From Porticoccaceae bacterium (GTDB lineage Bacteria > Pseudomonadota > Gammaproteobacteria > Pseudomonadales > Porticoccaceae), in NCBI GenBank assembly GCA_002591625.1, contig PCDB01000004.1:6892-13296 (forward strand): DNA of 6,405 bases, written 5' to 3'. Below, piece after piece: positions 5,527 to 6,405 of this stretch. The notes beneath the pieces were generated by a model, which had not been told where the DNA came from, did no database searches, and worked only from the letters and a program-made list of their open reading frames with translations. Made by a program: the position numbers and the translations under genes. Position 1 is the stretch's first letter, and each line of letters begins with the position of its first letter.

Positions 5527-6405
5527 TTAATCATGGGGTTTTGAGATAACTTCGAAACCTCGACCTGAGAATTCAAAGTTTCCATCTTGGACCTCATACA
5601 TCCACTTTGCGGATTTTTTTAGCCCTCCAAGCGGGTAAATGTGGCAGCGACGAATCAAACACCCCGGGTCCGCGTCTATTGCAATAGCCAAGTCACATAA
5701 CAACTGACTGGGCTCTGCGGACGGAGCGCTAAAGTACCGTCCCAAAAAAGATTGTTGTAGACTTAAACGAACCATGTCAATCGGTCTCCTGGTCAAAAAT
5801 CTAACAGAGGGACCCACACCACACTGTCTTGCATAGTTCAATAATGTTTTGATTGTCGCCAAACCCGGAATACCGACGCATATTTCCAACCGGTTGCCCT
5901 TCTCGCGGATCTTCTTCTCCCAAACCAATGCCGGACTAGCCTCGAATACAAATTGTGTCGCGAGGTAGAGAGTCATGTCGGTATTTTTTGCATAATCATT
6001 TTTTTGCTTAACTGCCAGATCACAGTCTACCTCTGATATATCCGGGCTGCCTTCGGGATGCCCTGCTAAACCGAGCTTTGTAAAACCATACTTCTCAAAC
6101 AAACCTGTTCGAAGTACCTCGATAGAGGCAGCGAAATCTCCCAATGGACTGTCAATGCCACCGCCTATTAGAAGTCCTTCAGTCACACCTAGTTCACCCT
6201 GAAGCACCGCCAAATTCTTCTCTAAGTATTTCGCTGATGGAATCGATCTGGCTGCAAAATGGGGGACTGCGTTGTAACCTTCGGCTTTTAGTCGGCGAAC
6301 TGTTCGAATTGTTTCCATGAAATCTGAACCCGGCAGAAAAGTGACATAGATAGTACAACCATCTCGCACTACCTCACCAAACTCAGTTACCTTAGCAGCG
6401 CCAGC
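5527..6405 (-). CDS. Methylenetetrahydrofolate reductase-like protein (MetF family), 5' end beyond window
   Basis: MetF-family enzyme interconverting 5-methyl-THF and 5,10-methylene-THF; in this setting it would run in the oxidative direction to recover methyl carbon from methyl-THF. The reading frame stays open to the last base, and the residues before the internal GTG at 6369 (ending VTEFGEVV) continue a MetF-like N-terminal region, so that GTG is not the true start. 292 residues are visible, and the canonical protein length suggests only a short N-terminal part is missing. Recognisable MetF segments are VPHFAARSI, LLIGGGID (in place of the usual ALRGD-like strand), LGLAGHPEGSPDI (matching the AxYPExHP block), LATQFVFEA (matching QxFFD) and VGIPGLATIKTLLNYA (matching GIMPI). 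The C-terminal part with CHIYPLGGLKKSAKW differs from housekeeping MetF, which suggests a pathway-dedicated paralogue. It precedes the methyltransferase gene by 46 bp. The fold call is secure; direction and partner electron carrier are inferred. Confidence 0.88.
   Translation of the reverse strand, partial: AGAAKVTEFGEVVRDGCTIYVTFLPGSDFMETIRTVRRLKAEGYNAVPHFAARSIPSAKYLEKNLAVLQGELGVTEGLLIGGGIDSPLGDFAASIEVLRTGLFEKYGFTKLGLAGHPEGSPDISEVDCDLAVKQKNDYAKNTDMTLYLATQFVFEASPALVWEKKIREKGNRLEICVGIPGLATIKTLLNYARQCGVGPSVRFLTRRPIDMVRLSLQQSFLGRYFSAPSAEPSQLLCDLAIAIDADPGCLIRRCHIYPLGGLKKSAKWMYEVQDGNFEFSGRGFEVISKPHD

Noticed and set aside
5527..6369. Complete MetF-like gene starting at the GTG at 6369
   Set aside because: The frame continues open to the window edge with MetF-like residues, no ribosome-binding site precedes this GTG, and the resulting protein would lack the first barrel strand.

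Overview
The window is a fragment of a bacterial chromosome, most likely from a proteobacterium. The sarcosine oxidase beta subunit reads, from memory, most like gammaproteobacterial (Pseudomonas-type) SoxB, but marine alphaproteobacteria carry similar gene sets, so the class is not settled. All supported genes lie on the minus strand and are read from high to low coordinates. There is no sign of mobile elements, RNA genes or CRISPR arrays, and no stretch over 300 bases without a gene.

Right half, in order of transcription: (1) a methylenetetrahydrofolate reductase-like protein whose 5' end lies beyond the right edge; (2) a pterin-binding methyltetrahydrofolate:corrinoid methyltransferase of the MtgA/AcsE/CmuB type; (3) a RACo-like reductive activator of corrinoid proteins, with an N-terminal [2Fe-2S] ferredoxin domain and a C-terminal ASKHA ATPase domain (DUF4445). 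Genes 2 and 3 are essentially contiguous, and 1 and 2 are 46 bp apart, so this is very probably one operon. Together these are the tetrahydrofolate-side and repair modules of a corrinoid-dependent demethylation pathway. The substrate-specific methyltransferase (for example of the MttB superfamily) and the corrinoid protein are not in the window and would be expected upstream, beyond the right edge.

Left half: (4) a GlxA/GbdR/SouR-type regulator (DJ-1/PfpI-like domain plus AraC helix-turn-helix), then a 165-bp intergenic region, then (5) soxB, the beta subunit of heterotetrameric sarcosine oxidase. A possible soxD start codon sits at the extreme left edge.

The combined reading is a one-carbon, methylated-amine catabolic locus. 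A corrinoid system would move methyl groups from a quaternary amine or other methyl donor to tetrahydrofolate. The MetF-like enzyme would oxidise methyl-THF to methylene-THF. Sarcosine oxidase would remove the last N-methyl group from sarcosine, also delivering methylene-THF. The pairing of a corrinoid/RACo system, best known from anaerobes, with an O2-using oxidase is the most notable aspect. The substrate (glycine betaine is one candidate) is inferred from context, not read from the sequence.
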